Assembly (NCBI RefSeq): GCF_004348735.1
Contig: NZ_SMKT01000005.1
Location: forward strand, 1-64,000
Length of the DNA: 64,000 nt
Reading direction: 5' to 3'
Origin: Actinomadura sp. KC06
GTDB taxonomy: Bacteria; Actinomycetota; Actinomycetes; Streptosporangiales; Streptosporangiaceae
In this document: positions 63,102 to 64,000 of the stretch, in pieces
How positions within the stretch are numbered: position 1 is the stretch's first letter
Layout: every line of letters begins with the position of its first letter
Notes under the pieces: model-generated
The model's database searches: none
Told to the model about the DNA's origin: nothing
What the model saw: the letters and a program-made list of their open reading frames with translations, nothing else
Position numbers and translations under genes: made by a program

Positions 63102-64000
63102 CGAAACGGCCGGGACGCGGGACCGCCGGGCCTCCGCCCGGCCGGGGACGCGGCTCGGACGGCGCGGGACGGCCGGGCACGAAGGGTAGCGCCGCCCGCC
63201 GTCCCGCGCGCGGCGGCATGGGCCCCTCCCAGCGCAAAGAGGCCCCGCGCAAGGAGACCCCGCGCAAGAAGCCGCCGCGCTGGGAGGCGGCGCGCGACGA
63301 CGCGGGGTCCGCGGGCACGCCCACCAAGAAGCCCGGCCCCAAGAAGCCCGCGCAGAAGCCCGGGCAGAAGTCCGGGCAGAAGGCGCCTCCGAAGCCTGCG
63401 CAGAAGAAGGCGCCGGCCAAGGCCGCGCCCGCGAAGAGCCGTGCGGGCGCGACGGCGCAGCACGCCCACACCGCCACCAGGCCGCCCCGGACCGGCTCCG
63501 GCGGCGGTCCGCGCGGTCCTCGTCCCGGCGGGGGCTCCGGACGCCGCCCGCCGCCCCGCCCCCCGCGGACCCGCGTCCCGTTCCACCGGCGCGACCCGCT
63601 CAAGCGGCTGAACGTCGGGCTGCTCGTCGTCGCGTTCGTGCTGTCGCTGTTCGCCGGGCGGCTCGTCCAGCTCCAGACGATCGAGTCCGGCAAGTACTCC
63701 GAGCAGGCGATGCGGCAGCGGCTGCAGAAGATCGAGCTGCCCGCCATCCGCGGCGACATCACCGACGCGCAGGGCCACCCCCTCGCCATGACGGTGGAGG
63801 CCCGGGCGATCTACGCCGACCCGTCCTTGATCAAGGCGGACAAGCGGCAGAGCATCGTCAACGCGCTGGCCCCCACCCTCGGCCTGAACCCCTCGACGCT
63901 GATGCGGCAGCTCAGTAAACCCGACACCCGGTTCGTGTACCTGGCGCACGGCGTCCGGCCCGACCAGGCCCGGCTGATCACCTCGTGGAACTTCCTGGGA
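63098..64000 (+). CDS. ftsI: Peptidoglycan transpeptidase FtsI (PBP3), 5' part only
   Basis: The open frame of 301 codons starts at GTG overlapping the ftsL stop (GTGA) and runs off the window end. The first about 165 residues are a Lys/Arg/Pro/Gly-rich disordered cytoplasmic tail. One membrane helix follows (LNVGLLVVAFVLSLFAGRLVQLQ), then the start of the PBP dimerisation domain (IELPAIRGDITDAQGHPLAMTVEARAIYADP). The transpeptidase domain with SxxK lies beyond the window. FtsI crosslinks septal peptidoglycan. Confidence 0.93.
   Translation, partial: MTKRPGRGTAGPPPGRGRGSDGAGRPGTKGSAARRPARGGMGPSQRKEAPRKETPRKKPPRWEAARDDAGSAGTPTKKPGPKKPAQKPGQKSGQKAPPKPAQKKAPAKAAPAKSRAGATAQHAHTATRPPRTGSGGGPRGPRPGGGSGRRPPPRPPRTRVPFHRRDPLKRLNVGLLVVAFVLSLFAGRLVQLQTIESGKYSEQAMRQRLQKIELPAIRGDITDAQGHPLAMTVEARAIYADPSLIKADKRQSIVNALAPTLGLNPSTLMRQLSKPDTRFVYLAHGVRPDQARLITSWNFLG

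Overview
The window is a very GC-rich actinobacterial chromosome segment, most likely from the Streptosporangiales and Thermomonosporaceae-like (Actinomadura-type). This rests on the gene complement: an FMN-riboswitch rib operon containing a RibM/PnuC transporter, DUF3040, an LLM/F420-type oxidoreductase, DUF58/TgpA/MoxR and MraZ-led dcw genes, many GTG/TTG starts and many leaderless-looking promoters. The organism assignment is an inference. No tRNA, rRNA, CRISPR array, transposase or phage gene was seen.

Layout: (1) 0.1-4.7 kb holds an FMN riboswitch, ribE-ribM-ribBA-ribH, then hisG and a small PH-domain membrane protein. (2) 4.7-8.1 kb (minus strand) holds a Tat-exported sulfite-oxidase-like molybdoenzyme, an SBP56/methanethiol-oxidase homologue and a membrane protein. 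(3) 8.2-12 kb holds coxD/coxE/coxF(xdhC)/mocA-type maturation genes for a molybdenum hydroxylase. (4) 12-18.2 kb (minus strand) holds a DUF6986 lyase-like gene, an aldose epimerase, and a three-gene set homologous to the E. coli oxamate carbamoyltransferase AllFGH (FdrA, DUF1116, DUF2877). (5) 18.3-25.5 kb holds a PucR regulator, a uracil-type NCS2 permease translationally coupled to the FAD subunit of a CoxMSL-like molybdenum hydroxylase, then its FeS and Mo subunits. (6) 25.6-35.1 kb holds a polysaccharide deacetylase, coxG, an FKBP, hydantoinase hyuA/hyuB, a uridine-kinase-like protein, and a matB (malonyl-CoA synthetase)-codA (cytosine deaminase) pair. (7) 35.2-38.8 kb holds an ABC exporter with a DesK/NarL-type two-component system. 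(8) 38.8-44 kb holds an aminotransferase, a carbamate kinase-barbiturase pair, SseB and DUF2332. (9) 44-52.6 kb holds aroC-aroK-aroB-aroQ, a TetR/thioesterase/crotonase/LLM block, then pepP-efp-nusB. (10) 52.8-60.4 kb holds a methyltransferase, dinB, DUF3040 and TgpA-DUF58-MoxR. (11) 60.7-64 kb holds mraZ-rsmH-ftsL-ftsI (cut by the window end).

The main result is that 8-42 kb contains almost every step of an oxidative pyrimidine pathway: uracil uptake, cytosine to uracil (CodA), uracil to barbiturate (molybdenum hydroxylase plus maturation genes), barbiturate to ureidomalonate (barbiturase), and malonate to malonyl-CoA (MatB). The classical ureidomalonase was not identified. In its place are an AllFGH-type transcarbamoylase and a carbamate kinase. 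Ureidomalonate is the one-carbon homologue of oxalurate, the AllFGH product/substrate. I therefore propose an ATP-conserving phosphorolytic variant of barbiturate catabolism. Family assignments are supported by visible motifs; the pathway itself is inference.
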